Shown in pieces: positions 41,134-50,886 of a stretch of DNA of 64,000 nucleotides. Position numbers and translations under genes: made by a program. The first letter of the stretch is position 1; each line of letters begins with the position of its first letter. Source of the DNA: Methanoflorens sp963701995 (GTDB lineage Archaea > Halobacteriota > Bog-38 > Methanoflorentales > Methanoflorentaceae); contig OY969693.1 of assembly GCA_963701995.1 (NCBI GenBank), forward strand, positions 1 to 64,000, written 5' to 3'. The notes below the pieces were generated by a model that was not told where the DNA came from, ran no database searches, and saw nothing but the letters and a program-made list of their open reading frames with translations.

Positions 41134-41160
41134 CCTATATATAAAAATATAGTATATAAA
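41134..41160. promoter_or_regulatory. Divergent AT-rich promoter between acsE and the activator gene
   Basis: A 27-base run of A and T (CCTATATATAAAAATATAGT, then ATATAAA) with arms CTATAT...ATATAG offers TATA boxes in both directions. On the plus strand transcription would start near 41185, before the TTG at 41203. On the minus strand it would start near 41105 for acsE. A shared control point for the methyl-transfer genes is likely. Confidence 0.5.
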
Positions 41161-41202
41161 GACACGTCAATTTTGAACACAATGTGAGGCTTTTGGGGCA
41201 AT

Positions 41203-43074
41203 TTGAAGAAGGAATTCAAGGTTGTTTTTAAACCTGACAATAAAACTGTCAAGGTTGAACGGGGAACGACTGTTCTTGACGCAGCCACGAGCTCCGACAT
41301 CTACATAGATAGCATCTGCGGAGGCCGAGGCAAATGCGGCAAGTGTAAGGTCCTCATCGACGGGAACGTCCAAAGCGACGAGACTGACCTGCTAACCGCT
41401 GAAGAAAAAGCAGGCGGCTACTTTTTGGCCTGCTTGGCGCGAGTCACAGGCAATTTGAAAGTGACCGTGCCTAAAGAAAGCAGGGTGGAATCACACCAAA
41501 TACTCATGAAAAGCGTGATCACGCCTTTGCCAGCGATTGACCCGCCTGTGCTGAAGGTACCGCTTTCTTTAATTCCGCCTTCACTAGCTGACTACGTGAG
41601 CGACCTCGATAGAGTCACGCACGCCCTGCGCAATCTCGACATCGGGCACGTTACGATTGGACTGCCCACCTTGAAGAGACTAAGTAGAGTGCTTCGAGAG
41701 AACCAATGGAACGTGAACGTCACGCTGATGGATCTCTGGGACACAAAAGAGATCATCGACATCGGTCCTCCTTCAGATAACGATTTGATCGGAATCGCAG
41801 TGGACATAGGCACTACGACGATCGTCGTCGAGTTAGTGGATTTGACAACTGGCAGGGTGATTGACGCTCGATCTGACTATAACAAGCAAGTCGTGTACGG
41901 TGAAGACGTCCTTTCCCGAGTGATGTACACCGAAGAGCACGACGATGGCCTCAGCAAACTGACAAGTACCATCAGGTATGGTATCAATGACCTCATACGA
42001 GAGCTCGTTATCGAAAACAACGTGCGCTATGAAAGGATCTGTCGGGCGGTTCTTTCAGGCAACACCGTTATGATGCACCTTTTTTATGGGCTGGATCCCA
42101 AGTACATACGCCACGAGCCTTACATACCAGTGATGTCCTTCATCCCGCAGATGAAGGCGGTGAAGCTCGACCTGAGCGTCAACCCCAACGCCTATATTTA
42201 TGCGCTTCCGTGCCGGAGCAGCTACGTCGGTGGTGACGTCACAGCTGACATCATCGCGTCTGGGATGAGCGACAGTAAGGACGTCTCATTACTGATCGAC
42301 GTCGGCACTAACGGCGAGGTAGTGTTGGGAAACGATACGTTCCTCGTGTCGTGCTCGTGTTCAGCGGGTCCGGCCTTTGAAGGTGGCGAAGTTGAGTTCG
42401 GCGTCCGGGCGATGAACGGCGCAATTGAGCGAGTGTGGATCAACGACGGTCTGGTAGAGTACTCGACCATCGGCAACGCAAAGCCAAAGGGCATTTGCGG
42501 ATCGGGCCTCATAGAACTCATCGCAGAGCTCTTCAGTAGTGGCGTTATTGACCGAACGGGGAAAATTCAGCTAGACAAGAACAACGTCAGAACCGAGGTC
42601 GGAAGCAACGGCAACCAGTTCATCGTGGCGTTCAAAGAAGACACAGCCATTGACAAGAACATCGTCATGACCGACGTGGACATTCAAAACATACTGAGAA
42701 CAAAGGCCGCGGTCTACGCGAGCTGTAATGTGCTGCTCAAAACGTTTGGCTACAAATTTAGCGACTTGTGCAACGTCTTCATCGCAGGAAGCTTCGGCAA
42801 CTACCTTGACACCAAGAAAGCGATTACGATTGGATTGCTTCCTGACCTACCCCTCGATACGTTCAAGTTCATTGGCAATGGAGCCCTTGGCGGAGCACGA
42901 ATGGTACTGCTCTCGCAGGACCTTCAAGACAAAGCAGCAGAGATCGTCGAAAATATGACACACATAGAGCTGAGCGTCAGCAGCATGTTCTTCAAAGAGT
43001 TTACCTCAGCCCTGTTCATTCCGCACACGGAACTTGATCAGTTTCCCCACATTGCCACACGAGTCTACACGTAA
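41203..43074 (+). CDS. acsV: Corrinoid protein reductive activator (RACo/AcsV-type)
   Basis: 623 aa, starting at a TTG. The N-terminal 90 residues are a plant-type [2Fe-2S] ferredoxin (CGGRGKCGKCKV, with a later Cys in FLACLARVTG). A linker leads to an ASKHA ATPase of the RACo family: IGIAVDIGTTTIVVELVDLT, AVLSGNTVMMHLFYGLDP, LIDVGTNGEVVLGN, CSAGPAFEGGEVEFGVRAM, FIAGSFGNYLDTKKAITIG. RACo uses ATP to reduce inactive Co(II) of the corrinoid protein to Co(I). Its place between acsE and cooC supports that role for AcsC/AcsD here. Confidence 0.92.
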   Translation: MKKEFKVVFKPDNKTVKVERGTTVLDAATSSDIYIDSICGGRGKCGKCKVLIDGNVQSDETDLLTAEEKAGGYFLACLARVTGNLKVTVPKESRVESHQILMKSVITPLPAIDPPVLKVPLSLIPPSLADYVSDLDRVTHALRNLDIGHVTIGLPTLKRLSRVLRENQWNVNVTLMDLWDTKEIIDIGPPSDNDLIGIAVDIGTTTIVVELVDLTTGRVIDARSDYNKQVVYGEDVLSRVMYTEEHDDGLSKLTSTIRYGINDLIRELVIENNVRYERICRAVLSGNTVMMHLFYGLDPKYIRHEPYIPVMSFIPQMKAVKLDLSVNPNAYIYALPCRSSYVGGDVTADIIASGMSDSKDVSLLIDVGTNGEVVLGNDTFLVSCSCSAGPAFEGGEVEFGVRAMNGAIERVWINDGLVEYSTIGNAKPKGICGSGLIELIAELFSSGVIDRTGKIQLDKNNVRTEVGSNGNQFIVAFKEDTAIDKNIVMTDVDIQNILRTKAAVYASCNVLLKTFGYKFSDLCNVFIAGSFGNYLDTKKAITIGLLPDLPLDTFKFIGNGALGGARMVLLSQDLQDKAAEIVENMTHIELSVSSMFFKEFTSALFIPHTELDQFPHIATRVYT

Positions 43075-43268
43075 GTAGGTGGCGTATCCTTTTGACCTGA
43101 CAGCCCTTTGCGAGATGAGTGCCCGCTCTCGATCACTGGCTACGCGAGACGGCCACGTGCCGGTCGCCCAAAGATAAGACACGTCGCACGAGTGACCTGG
43201 ATTTAAGTAGAAGAGCAGCGTAGGCATAGCGGTGGGGGTTTCCTCACACAGCATTACGGATAGACCGC

Positions 43269-44015
43269 GTGCAAACCATTGCGATAACGGGTAAAGGCGG
43301 AACAGGCAAAACGACTTTTGCTTCGCTCCTTGTAAAACACTTGAGCACTGACAGCGCCACTGTCTTGGCTGTCGATGCAGATCCGAACTCAAACTTGGAC
43401 GCGCGGCTCGGAATGCACGTCGAGCAAACGATTGGCGACTTACGAGAGGATCTGCTTAAGAAGCAGTTTCCCGCGGGGGTTGCCAAGAGTGAACTCATCG
43501 AGTATCAGATACGTCTGGCTCTCGTTGAAGGAGACACGTTTGACCTTATCGCGATGGGGCGGCCTGAAGGGCCCGGATGCTACTGCTACATCAACAACGT
43601 GTTGCGTGATGTCCTCGACAGGCTCTCCGTCAATTACGATTACGTTGTTATCGACAACGAAGCGGGTATGGAACACCTGTCAAGACGCACAACGAGAGAT
43701 GTTGACGTGCTGTTCATCATGAGCGACGTGACCGTGCTAGGCATAGTCACCGCGAGTCGGATAAAGAAGCTATCTGAGGGCCTCAATCTTGTCGTCGGAA
43801 AAACGTATTTGGTGTTAAATGAAGTCGAGAACGCCCTACCGGAGAGCATCAAGGACCAGATACGGCAACAGGAATTAGACCTCATTGGCGCTATCCCAAA
43901 AGATGCCTTAGTTGGAGAGTATGCTTTGGAGGGGAAATCTCTGTTTGAGCTGCCTGGTGATTCGGCAGCGTTTAAAGCAGTGAGCGCGATTGCAGAGCAC
44001 TCGATAACGCCGTGA
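43269..44015 (+). CDS. cooC: CooC-type nickel-insertion ATPase
   Basis: 248 aa from a GTG. The deviant Walker A is GKGGTGKTTFAS (about residues 8-19), with VLAVDADPNSNLD as the following strand and VVIDNEAGMEHLSRR as switch II. RPEGPGCYCYINN holds the Cys-x-Cys pair that binds nickel in CooC/AcsF. SIMIBI-class ATPase that matures the CODH C-cluster or the ACS A-cluster. Downstream of the activator and convergent with acsC (six-base gap). Confidence 0.93.
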   Translation: MQTIAITGKGGTGKTTFASLLVKHLSTDSATVLAVDADPNSNLDARLGMHVEQTIGDLREDLLKKQFPAGVAKSELIEYQIRLALVEGDTFDLIAMGRPEGPGCYCYINNVLRDVLDRLSVNYDYVVIDNEAGMEHLSRRTTRDVDVLFIMSDVTVLGIVTASRIKKLSEGLNLVVGKTYLVLNEVENALPESIKDQIRQQELDLIGAIPKDALVGEYALEGKSLFELPGDSAAFKAVSAIAEHSITP

Positions 44016-44021
44016 GCGCAG

Positions 44022-45356
44022 CTATCCGTTTGTAAGCTCTTTCAAATACTTTGGCAGTGCAGACGAATCTTTGACGCCGACGATGACTTCCCAGCCCGTA
44101 AGCTCCTCGAGTTTCATCTTCAGCATGGCGATCATGCCGGGAATTATGAGCTTTCGGTGATCCACCTTTTCTGCGGCCTTGTATTCCTCAAGCGCCTGCG
44201 CGATTGTCTCTGGCGTAAACTTGTCAGCGGCGAATGCGGTCATCACCGACAGGCCTTCGGTATCGACGACAAGAAGGCGCGCAGGGACTTTGCTCGCTTC
44301 AATATCGCTTGCGACGGTGAAATATGTGAGGGAGAAATTTGACGTGACGATGACTGGCGAGTTCCGGTCGGGCTTTCCTATGTCATAGAGACCTGGATTG
44401 ACCTGTATGAGCGCCTGGGGGTCCGTGAAGATATTAGTCCTCAGCGTCGTAAGAGGGTATAACCGCGCGGGATCGAGGTCCCCAAAGATGATCAGCGACG
44501 CGTATTTCAGCGTTCCTAACGTGGCCCTTATCGCTTGCGTTTCGACGTCCGCCCCGTTGTCCACGTTTAGCAAGATAGGGTAGCCCAGCGGCCGGAAAAG
44601 CTTCTTGACGCTGAGTCGACGCAAGATGGTGAGCCATTCCAATGCGTCGCGCAACGGCTTGGCACCGAGATTTAGATCTAACACGATGTCATCGGCGCCC
44701 TCGCTCTTTGCTATTTCAGACAGCGACACAAGCTCATCGACGTCATCTGAGTAGAGCGCGAGCGGGCACGCGTACTGCCGTGCGAGTTTTGCAAGTGCCG
44801 CGCAGTTGTTCGCATTGCCGGCGTAAATCAACGGCTTAGCCTTCGATACGACCTTAAGCCCTGCTTCAACGACCTGAGGGTCATCGCTCATCAAAACGAA
44901 CGGCAATCCGCTGCTTTCCTTCACAAGCGTCACCACTTCAGAGAACCGCTGTGCATCCCCTTTCGATTTGATCGCGATCAAGTCCACGCCTGAGATGATG
45001 CCAATCCGCTCGTATTTCATCGCATCGAGCTTCTTGGCCCGTTCCGCGATGCTTTCGTTGTCGCTGTCGTCTTCGATCACCACCGCATACGCCGTCTGGT
45101 TGAAAAACTTCTTCTCGTGTCTGAACAGCTCGGTTTCGCCTCCGATTTCAAGGTCACCGACGGTGACAGTGCGCATAGGCGGCGAAGCGGAGCTCTCGAG
45201 TTGTTGCACCACTTCAGGTGACACATATGGACATTTCGTGAGCTCTGTCTGCTTATTCGCCAACATCATGGCAAACGCCAAGCACGTGGGGACCCCGCAT
45301 TCGCCGCAGTTCTTTTTGGCTAGGAGTTTGAATATGTCGAGCGCTGTCATCGGCAT
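44022..45356 (-). CDS. acsC: Corrinoid iron-sulfur protein, large subunit
   Basis: 444 aa from the ATG at 45356 (the frame runs further upstream into acsD). The N-terminal [4Fe-4S] site is KNCGECGVPTCLAF followed by KCPY (C-x2-C-x4-C-x16-C), which reduces the cobalt. The body is a TIM barrel and the C-terminal domain (about 320-440), starting near VIVTSNFSLTYF, binds the corrinoid. Together with AcsD it carries the methyl group from AcsE to ACS. It is AcsC/CdhE-type; gene order and neighbours favour the bacterial set. Confidence 0.94.
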   Translation of the reverse strand: MPMTALDIFKLLAKKNCGECGVPTCLAFAMMLANKQTELTKCPYVSPEVVQQLESSASPPMRTVTVGDLEIGGETELFRHEKKFFNQTAYAVVIEDDSDNESIAERAKKLDAMKYERIGIISGVDLIAIKSKGDAQRFSEVVTLVKESSGLPFVLMSDDPQVVEAGLKVVSKAKPLIYAGNANNCAALAKLARQYACPLALYSDDVDELVSLSEIAKSEGADDIVLDLNLGAKPLRDALEWLTILRRLSVKKLFRPLGYPILLNVDNGADVETQAIRATLGTLKYASLIIFGDLDPARLYPLTTLRTNIFTDPQALIQVNPGLYDIGKPDRNSPVIVTSNFSLTYFTVASDIEASKVPARLLVVDTEGLSVMTAFAADKFTPETIAQALEEYKAAEKVDHRKLIIPGMIAMLKMKLEELTGWEVIVGVKDSSALPKYLKELTNG

Positions 45357-45361
45357 GGTCG

Positions 45362-46306
45362 TTACCCTGTCAATTCTTCGACAACTCTTCTCGTGGTCGC
45401 TACAGACTTCGGGTGTCGGAGTATCAAGGCGTTCGCACCGGCCATTAAAGCCGCCAACGCAGACGCCACCTCCCAAAAGATCGCTCTTTCCCTCTCGTCG
45501 CCCAGCTTAGCGTCAACGCGATAGGCTTCCTTCGCACTCCACGCCACGCTTAAGTCGGCGATCATCGGAGATTGGAGCATCTTATCTCCCACGAGACCGG
45601 CGAGTTTAATCCGTTCCATGGCAGAGTAAGCGTATTCCATCCCAAAACCAACTCCCGCCATGAGCGGGTCACTGACGATATGGTCGACTGGGACGCCAAA
45701 CTCGGTGAGCATGATATTGAGCTGCTTGGCGATATTCACGTCGATGTTTGAGAACGCGACGACATCGTGGCCGTTGGCGATCGCCGCTACGGCGATCGAT
45801 TTGTAACCGTCCTGTTCCGCGCGGGCGAGCAAACACCGTTCTCCCTTGGCGGCATCGCCGCAGAGCTCCATGACGCGGGCGTCCTTCTCATAGTCGCCAC
45901 TTCCCTGTATTATGAGCGGTGCCTTCACCTGCGCGAGCACGGTCAACACGAGGGAGGCCGCATCTTCAGCGCTGACGTTTGCTTCCTCTGGATTCGTGCT
46001 CAGCAGCTTCAGACAGATGAAGTCTGCGCCATAGACATCAACGCACGCACGCGCCCACGCAACGGGATCCTTGATGACGTCGCCGATTTCATCGATGATG
46101 ATGTGGGGGTAGTCATCGCCAACGTGATCGATCACCTCCATTCCGATCGCCGGTCGCGAAACCTTGCCCTCGAACGCCAAAAATGGAAGAGTCGTCTCTC
46201 CGCCTAAAAGGAGTTTTCTGTCCCTCGTTCCGCCTTCGTCATCAGTTGCCCCGAATGCGATCTCCTTTATCTTTCCACTCCAACTTTCCTTTGGAATTGC
46301 TACCAT
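45362..46306 (-). CDS. acsD: Corrinoid iron-sulfur protein, small subunit
   Basis: 314 aa from the ATG at 46306 (ribosome site AGGGG). A TIM barrel: GGETTLPFLAFEGKVSRPAI, DVYGADFICLKLLSTNPEEA, KAPLIIQGSGDYEKDARVME, ERCLLARAEQDGYKSIAVAA, HIVSDPLMAGVGFGMEYAYS. These are the AcsD/CdhD blocks. Forms the heterodimer with AcsC that holds the methylcobamide. It lies 34 bases after the CODH/ACS fusion gene and directly before acsC. Confidence 0.94.
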   Translation of the reverse strand: MVAIPKESWSGKIKEIAFGATDDEGGTRDRKLLLGGETTLPFLAFEGKVSRPAIGMEVIDHVGDDYPHIIIDEIGDVIKDPVAWARACVDVYGADFICLKLLSTNPEEANVSAEDAASLVLTVLAQVKAPLIIQGSGDYEKDARVMELCGDAAKGERCLLARAEQDGYKSIAVAAIANGHDVVAFSNIDVNIAKQLNIMLTEFGVPVDHIVSDPLMAGVGFGMEYAYSAMERIKLAGLVGDKMLQSPMIADLSVAWSAKEAYRVDAKLGDERERAIFWEVASALAALMAGANALILRHPKSVATTRRVVEELTG

Positions 46307-46340
46307 CGCCGTAACCCCTGAGCTTCTCACGACGGCGCGT

Positions 46341-49300
46341 TTAGAACATGCCCATCGGCGACATGCGTAGCGCCGGGTGATCGACCTTCGCCAAGTACTC
46401 CGCTAGTTCATCCGCATCCGTCGTAATAGTTTCGTCGGCGATCTTGTCGACCAGGTCCGGCAAGCCTAGTTCCTTTGCCCTCGTTTCGAGATCTTCTCGT
46501 AGCGCCTCTTTCAGGTCTTTCGGCATCCAAACAACGCGCGCTAGCCCCCCATCCGCGCGGATAAACTTCTTACTCGTAATGAACTGCCTGCCGACGCCAA
46601 TGAATCCGGGCGTTTGATTGCCCCCACCGACAGACCCGGCGAGGGTTGAGAACTTCATGCCGATCGGGGTCATTCCTGTGTACTCGCGGTTGACGACGAT
46701 CACCCCCTGCAAATCACTGTTAATCGCCACGATGCACTCGAAGCATCCACACGACGTCTGCGGATCCTCCATCATAGTGTACTGATTCATCCGCTCGATG
46801 TGGCCGTGGGTGAGCTCGCGGACCGCTTGGTTCACGTTTAACCACTGGCCTTTCTGCTCATCAATCGCGGCGCCCTTCTCAACCGGCTTGTTTGGCCCGT
46901 TTGGATCGATGCTGTACCCCGCAGCCGCATCTAGCCAGTTCAGTGCGCCACACAGCCCAAGGCGTTCCGGAGAGATGATGCATACGTGGCTCGGGGCGAA
47001 GCTCTGACACAACGTGCACGAGTAGAACGCGTCAACGCTCTCGTCTGTCAGCCCTGCAATCCGCCGATCCCGCTCTGCATAAGCCTCCATAGCCTCTGGC
47101 AGATGCTTCTCCACCTCCTTCTCGTCGGTCACGATGGTGACTTGTATCCGGCTGATAATACCGCCGAGTTCTTCTTTCATCTTGTGGTAAAGGATGTCTC
47201 CAAAGTGCTTGAGGCGGAGCCCGTTGGCCACACTGTTCTTGCTCAGTCGCACCCAGATCAAGTTTCTCTGACCCGTGTGCCACGCGCCTTCCGCATAGTT
47301 GATGAACTGATGGATGCGCCGTTCGACGACGGGCTCAAACTCGCTTTTCATGTGCTTTCCATACACTTCAACGAGAATCCCCAGCGCGGACACGCTCCCC
47401 TCTTCCATCTCATCAACGTCCTTGCCGATGAGCGTGATTTGACCGTCCTTAACAGCATCAGCATCGCGAATCTTGACAAGCTCAAAGACCTTTGTCTTTG
47501 TCGGCCCTCCACACTCGAGGTAGGTCTGCGGCTTACGCACCGTTTCACCCTCGAAGGCTAGCCCATAGGCGACCGGCAACGAAACTTCGCCGAACGTGAC
47601 CTTCATGTTCCGTATCTCTATCGCGTGGGCGACGATCTGATTGTAATCCTTCTCCACCTCATATTTGCCCGGCACTTCCTCCACGTCTTGATCGGTGATC
47701 GTGGGTGAGCCATTGAACAGCACGGCGAACTCAATCGCTGCCTTAATATCATCAATAGGGCCTAACTGGACGACGACGACTTTCGGCCTTTTTGCGAGGT
47801 AATCAGAGAGACCTTTCCTATCGCCTGGCTTGACGTTCCCGAAGGTCAACGCGGCGCGGATCGCAAAGCTCAGCCCGTGAATTGCCTGCGTGAATTCGCC
47901 TACACAAAAAAGCAGCCGGTCGAGCCCCTTGTGTTCGCCAATCTCAATGCCGGCCTCCCTAATCTGCTGTATGGTATCAAAGGTAGGAATCACTAGCATG
48001 CCCTTACTTTGACAATCTCTGATGATCTTCGCAAGCAGTTTCGGGTCTCTCGCCTTCCCCACCAACACGAGGACTCCCGGTATGGTATCATCGACGAACG
48101 AGATCCCCAACTTTCGCAGCACCTCGTCAGCGACGAACCCCGTGTACGGAGTGGCCGCGTATGGGTCAGGATTGTCGATGTACTTGAGGGCTTCAACGAT
48201 TTCTGCAGCGATCATCGTCGCTTCGCCCGAAGCCACCGCGTTGTCAAACGTGTACTCTTCCCTTATCTTCCCTCTTACCTCTCCGAGGAGCCGCGGCAGC
48301 TGTGCGAGTTTCGTCACTCGTTCTCCTGTCCACGCGGTGATACAAGGAAGATAATACCCAGTGCTGGGGTATCCTATCTCCTTATCGCGACCGTGCTGAC
48401 GTATCGCCTTGTTCAGCAGCTGGTCTGCATACCCGGTTGCGATGATGGCCCCGTCAATCGCCTTTTTATAGAGAACCTCATTCGAGAGCGCGGGTGCCTC
48501 CACCGACGGCGTGGACCCGTTCCAGTACGTGACCCCCCCATCTAGTTCACTGTGCGCGTCCATCTTCCATCTGCGGTACTGGACGGTGTTTACCAGCGTC
48601 TTCGCGGCGACCGTAGGATCGGGCTCAAATATGAAGTGACCGCCGTAGACGTCGTGTGCCGTCGCCTGAGCGACTTCATCCGCAAGGGGACTCCCCTTGA
48701 TGAACGGGTAAACCCCGACGTGCGTGGGCCATCCCGTTGCCACGCACCACGTCCCGATCGCCACCGCCTTTTCGCTCATGGCTTCGGGCGCGCTTGCGAC
48801 GATGGGGAGGTCCTGTATGTCGACGCCCATCACCTGCGCGAGTTCGCTGACGAAGTTTTCCACGCGCGAGTTGTCCACGCAAGACCCCATATGAAGGACG
48901 AGCGGCAACGATTGGCCAATGGTCTTTTCCCCGACGTCTTTGAGAAACGCCTTGAGGGATTCGCCGGCGTACTCGTCGACTGCTTCTGGCGTCAACAAGC
49001 CGTGCTTCGCGAGAGATTGGGCCGCACAACCGGTCACAAGCGTCAGTATATTATTTTTGACCAGTTCCTTAGCGATAGTCAAATGACAGAGGTCGTGTTC
49101 AGCTTTCGTGGGATTGTTGCATCCCGCGATAAGTGCGATGCCTTGGACATCTCCGCTGCGAATCTTGTCGGCCAGATGCTTAAGCGGTTCGTTTTCGTCA
49201 AAGCTGCTCAATAACGATTTTATGTACTCGAGACTGAAGCCTGCAACGACCTTGCTCGAAATGTCAGGAATGAATATTTTGGTTGGATCTCTGTTATTGT

Positions 49301-50474
49301 ATGCTTCAATTGCGACGCGCACGATCTCTTTGGCGCCTTCGCGCGCCGCAGCTTCGTTGAATTCGATATGTGTATCGCCGGGGATGCGGGTAATCGGCAT
49401 CGTTGATATCAACTTTGTGTGGAAACACTGCGTCCAGAATCCCACCGATGGCGCGATACATTGATAATCGATGACCATCACGTCGACGACGCCCGTCATT
49501 ATCGCCAATTCTTGACTCGCGAAATTCGTGACGATCGGAATGCCTCTACGCATCAACAGTTCGTTAGCAGTGCAACAAATGCCGACGATATTAATCCCCT
49601 TCGCACCAGCGGCTATGGCCTCACCTTGCAGCTCGTCAGCAGCGTCACAGATGACTTCGCTCAGAATGGGATTGTGCCCGTGCACACAGACATTCACGTA
49701 GTCCTGCTTTAACGCTCCAAGATTAGCCTCTGAGACCACCATCTGCGGGACGCCAAACAAGACATCTGAGATGTTTGAGCTTATGTTTTCGCCGGTGACA
49801 TCGCCGAGTGAGCACTTGATCCCCCCGAATATTAACGGCACCGGATCAGCGTCGCACCCCATGTGCGTTCTGTGCATCACTTCCGTGATCCCTCTATCAA
49901 TGTTGGTCGCGATTACGTCATTTCTTTCAAGGAGTTCCAGCCTCTTTGGGGGGAGCATGATCTTGAGCCAGCTACACGCCTGGTCATCGTTCCGTGAAAA
50001 GTCCTCCAAAGCGGCATTCGCCACCGCCACCGCAAGTTCACTAACGCTCTTCTCGTTCTCCAGACCGAGCTTTGCGCCAAGTGCGCGCAGTTTCGCCTCA
50101 TCTTTTACGCGATAGTCGGGTGCCTGACCCTCGCCGACCCCTTTAAGCGCGGACGCCAAGTGCCGTCCGTGGTCAGAGTGGGCTGCACAGCCCCCTGCCA
50201 TCATCCGGATCAGATTACGCGCGACAATTGTGTAATCTTTCGCCCCGCAGACTCCTCTTTGTGGCTCTTTTCCGAAAGGATTGATCCGGCAAGGTCCCTG
50301 CAAGCAGATCCGGCAGCATAGACCGGACTCACCGAAGCCACACTGAGGCTGCATGGATTCGGCCCTGTCCCACATCGTTTGCATATTGTCCCGCTCTGCA
50401 CGTGGCAGCATCTCGAGCGCCGCAGGGTCCACAGTTACCGCTTTTGTATTTCCTTTGTTACGTCTCTTGTCCAT
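46341..50474 (-). CDS. Fused carbon monoxide dehydrogenase-acetyl-CoA synthase (CooS-AcsB)
   Basis: 1377 aa from the ATG at 50474 (a start at 50501 is possible). Residues 1 to about 640 are bacterial-type CooS: Cys45 and Cys53 (D-cluster), Cys54, 57, 62, 76 (B-cluster) have exactly the spacing of CooS-II, and GICCTANE, GCAAQSLAKHGLL and MGSCVDNSRV are C-cluster segments. After a linker of about 20 residues, an AcsB of about 730 aa follows: GAIIATGYADQLLNKAIRQ, ECGGPTKTKVFELV, YSCTLCQSFAPSHVC, LGLCGAL and SCGCFE hold the A-cluster cysteines. So one chain should make CO from CO2 and build acetyl-CoA. These are normally two genes. Next to ferredoxin and acsD. Confidence 0.95.
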   Translation of the reverse strand: MDKRRNKGNTKAVTVDPAALEMLPRAERDNMQTMWDRAESMQPQCGFGESGLCCRICLQGPCRINPFGKEPQRGVCGAKDYTIVARNLIRMMAGGCAAHSDHGRHLASALKGVGEGQAPDYRVKDEAKLRALGAKLGLENEKSVSELAVAVANAALEDFSRNDDQACSWLKIMLPPKRLELLERNDVIATNIDRGITEVMHRTHMGCDADPVPLIFGGIKCSLGDVTGENISSNISDVLFGVPQMVVSEANLGALKQDYVNVCVHGHNPILSEVICDAADELQGEAIAAGAKGINIVGICCTANELLMRRGIPIVTNFASQELAIMTGVVDVMVIDYQCIAPSVGFWTQCFHTKLISTMPITRIPGDTHIEFNEAAAREGAKEIVRVAIEAYNNRDPTKIFIPDISSKVVAGFSLEYIKSLLSSFDENEPLKHLADKIRSGDVQGIALIAGCNNPTKAEHDLCHLTIAKELVKNNILTLVTGCAAQSLAKHGLLTPEAVDEYAGESLKAFLKDVGEKTIGQSLPLVLHMGSCVDNSRVENFVSELAQVMGVDIQDLPIVASAPEAMSEKAVAIGTWCVATGWPTHVGVYPFIKGSPLADEVAQATAHDVYGGHFIFEPDPTVAAKTLVNTVQYRRWKMDAHSELDGGVTYWNGSTPSVEAPALSNEVLYKKAIDGAIIATGYADQLLNKAIRQHGRDKEIGYPSTGYYLPCITAWTGERVTKLAQLPRLLGEVRGKIREEYTFDNAVASGEATMIAAEIVEALKYIDNPDPYAATPYTGFVADEVLRKLGISFVDDTIPGVLVLVGKARDPKLLAKIIRDCQSKGMLVIPTFDTIQQIREAGIEIGEHKGLDRLLFCVGEFTQAIHGLSFAIRAALTFGNVKPGDRKGLSDYLAKRPKVVVVQLGPIDDIKAAIEFAVLFNGSPTITDQDVEEVPGKYEVEKDYNQIVAHAIEIRNMKVTFGEVSLPVAYGLAFEGETVRKPQTYLECGGPTKTKVFELVKIRDADAVKDGQITLIGKDVDEMEEGSVSALGILVEVYGKHMKSEFEPVVERRIHQFINYAEGAWHTGQRNLIWVRLSKNSVANGLRLKHFGDILYHKMKEELGGIISRIQVTIVTDEKEVEKHLPEAMEAYAERDRRIAGLTDESVDAFYSCTLCQSFAPSHVCIISPERLGLCGALNWLDAAAGYSIDPNGPNKPVEKGAAIDEQKGQWLNVNQAVRELTHGHIERMNQYTMMEDPQTSCGCFECIVAINSDLQGVIVVNREYTGMTPIGMKFSTLAGSVGGGNQTPGFIGVGRQFITSKKFIRADGGLARVVWMPKDLKEALREDLETRAKELGLPDLVDKIADETITTDADELAEYLAKVDHPALRMSPMGMF

Positions 50475-50886
50475 ATACCAATGCACCACACTTACACGCA
50501 AGAACGCACGACAACTCCGCTGCGCCGTCGCATAGATCGCACTTAACCGCTTTGCGATCGCGCGTCAATACCGCCCCAAACGGGCACGCATCAATACACG
50601 CGAAACAGCCGGTGCAGCGTTCGTTGTCAATCGTCACCACGCCCGCTTCACTTCTTACGATCGCACCCGCTTCACACACGTCGATACACTTTGGCCGCTT
50701 ACAGTGCAGACATCGTGTGAGATGTAACTTCCCGCCCTTGTATCCAATGGTAAGCCTCGAGATCGGGGAAGGGTGCTCAGACATCGCAGTGTTAATGTCA
50801 CCTGACTGGCTATGGCGCAGGGCGCACGCCAGCTCGCACGTTTTACACGCTACACAGTTCTTTGGAACAAACCTAGCGATCAACAT
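50458..50886 (-). CDS. CooF-like four-cluster ferredoxin
   Basis: 142 aa from the ATG at 50886. Sixteen cysteines fit four [4Fe-4S] sites: CVACKTCELAC, CLHCKRPKCIDVC, CTGCFACIDACPFGAV, and CDLCDGAAELSC with VLACKC. This is the CooF/HycB pattern of electron carriers that serve CODH, hydrogenases or formate dehydrogenases. Its 3' end overlaps the start of the CODH-ACS fusion by 17 bases, so it is the likely electron partner. A TATA (CCATAAAAT on the minus strand, 50911-50919) suits a leaderless start. Confidence 0.9.
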   Translation of the reverse strand: MLIARFVPKNCVACKTCELACALRHSQSGDINTAMSEHPSPISRLTIGYKGGKLHLTRCLHCKRPKCIDVCEAGAIVRSEAGVVTIDNERCTGCFACIDACPFGAVLTRDRKAVKCDLCDGAAELSCVLACKCGALVYGQET

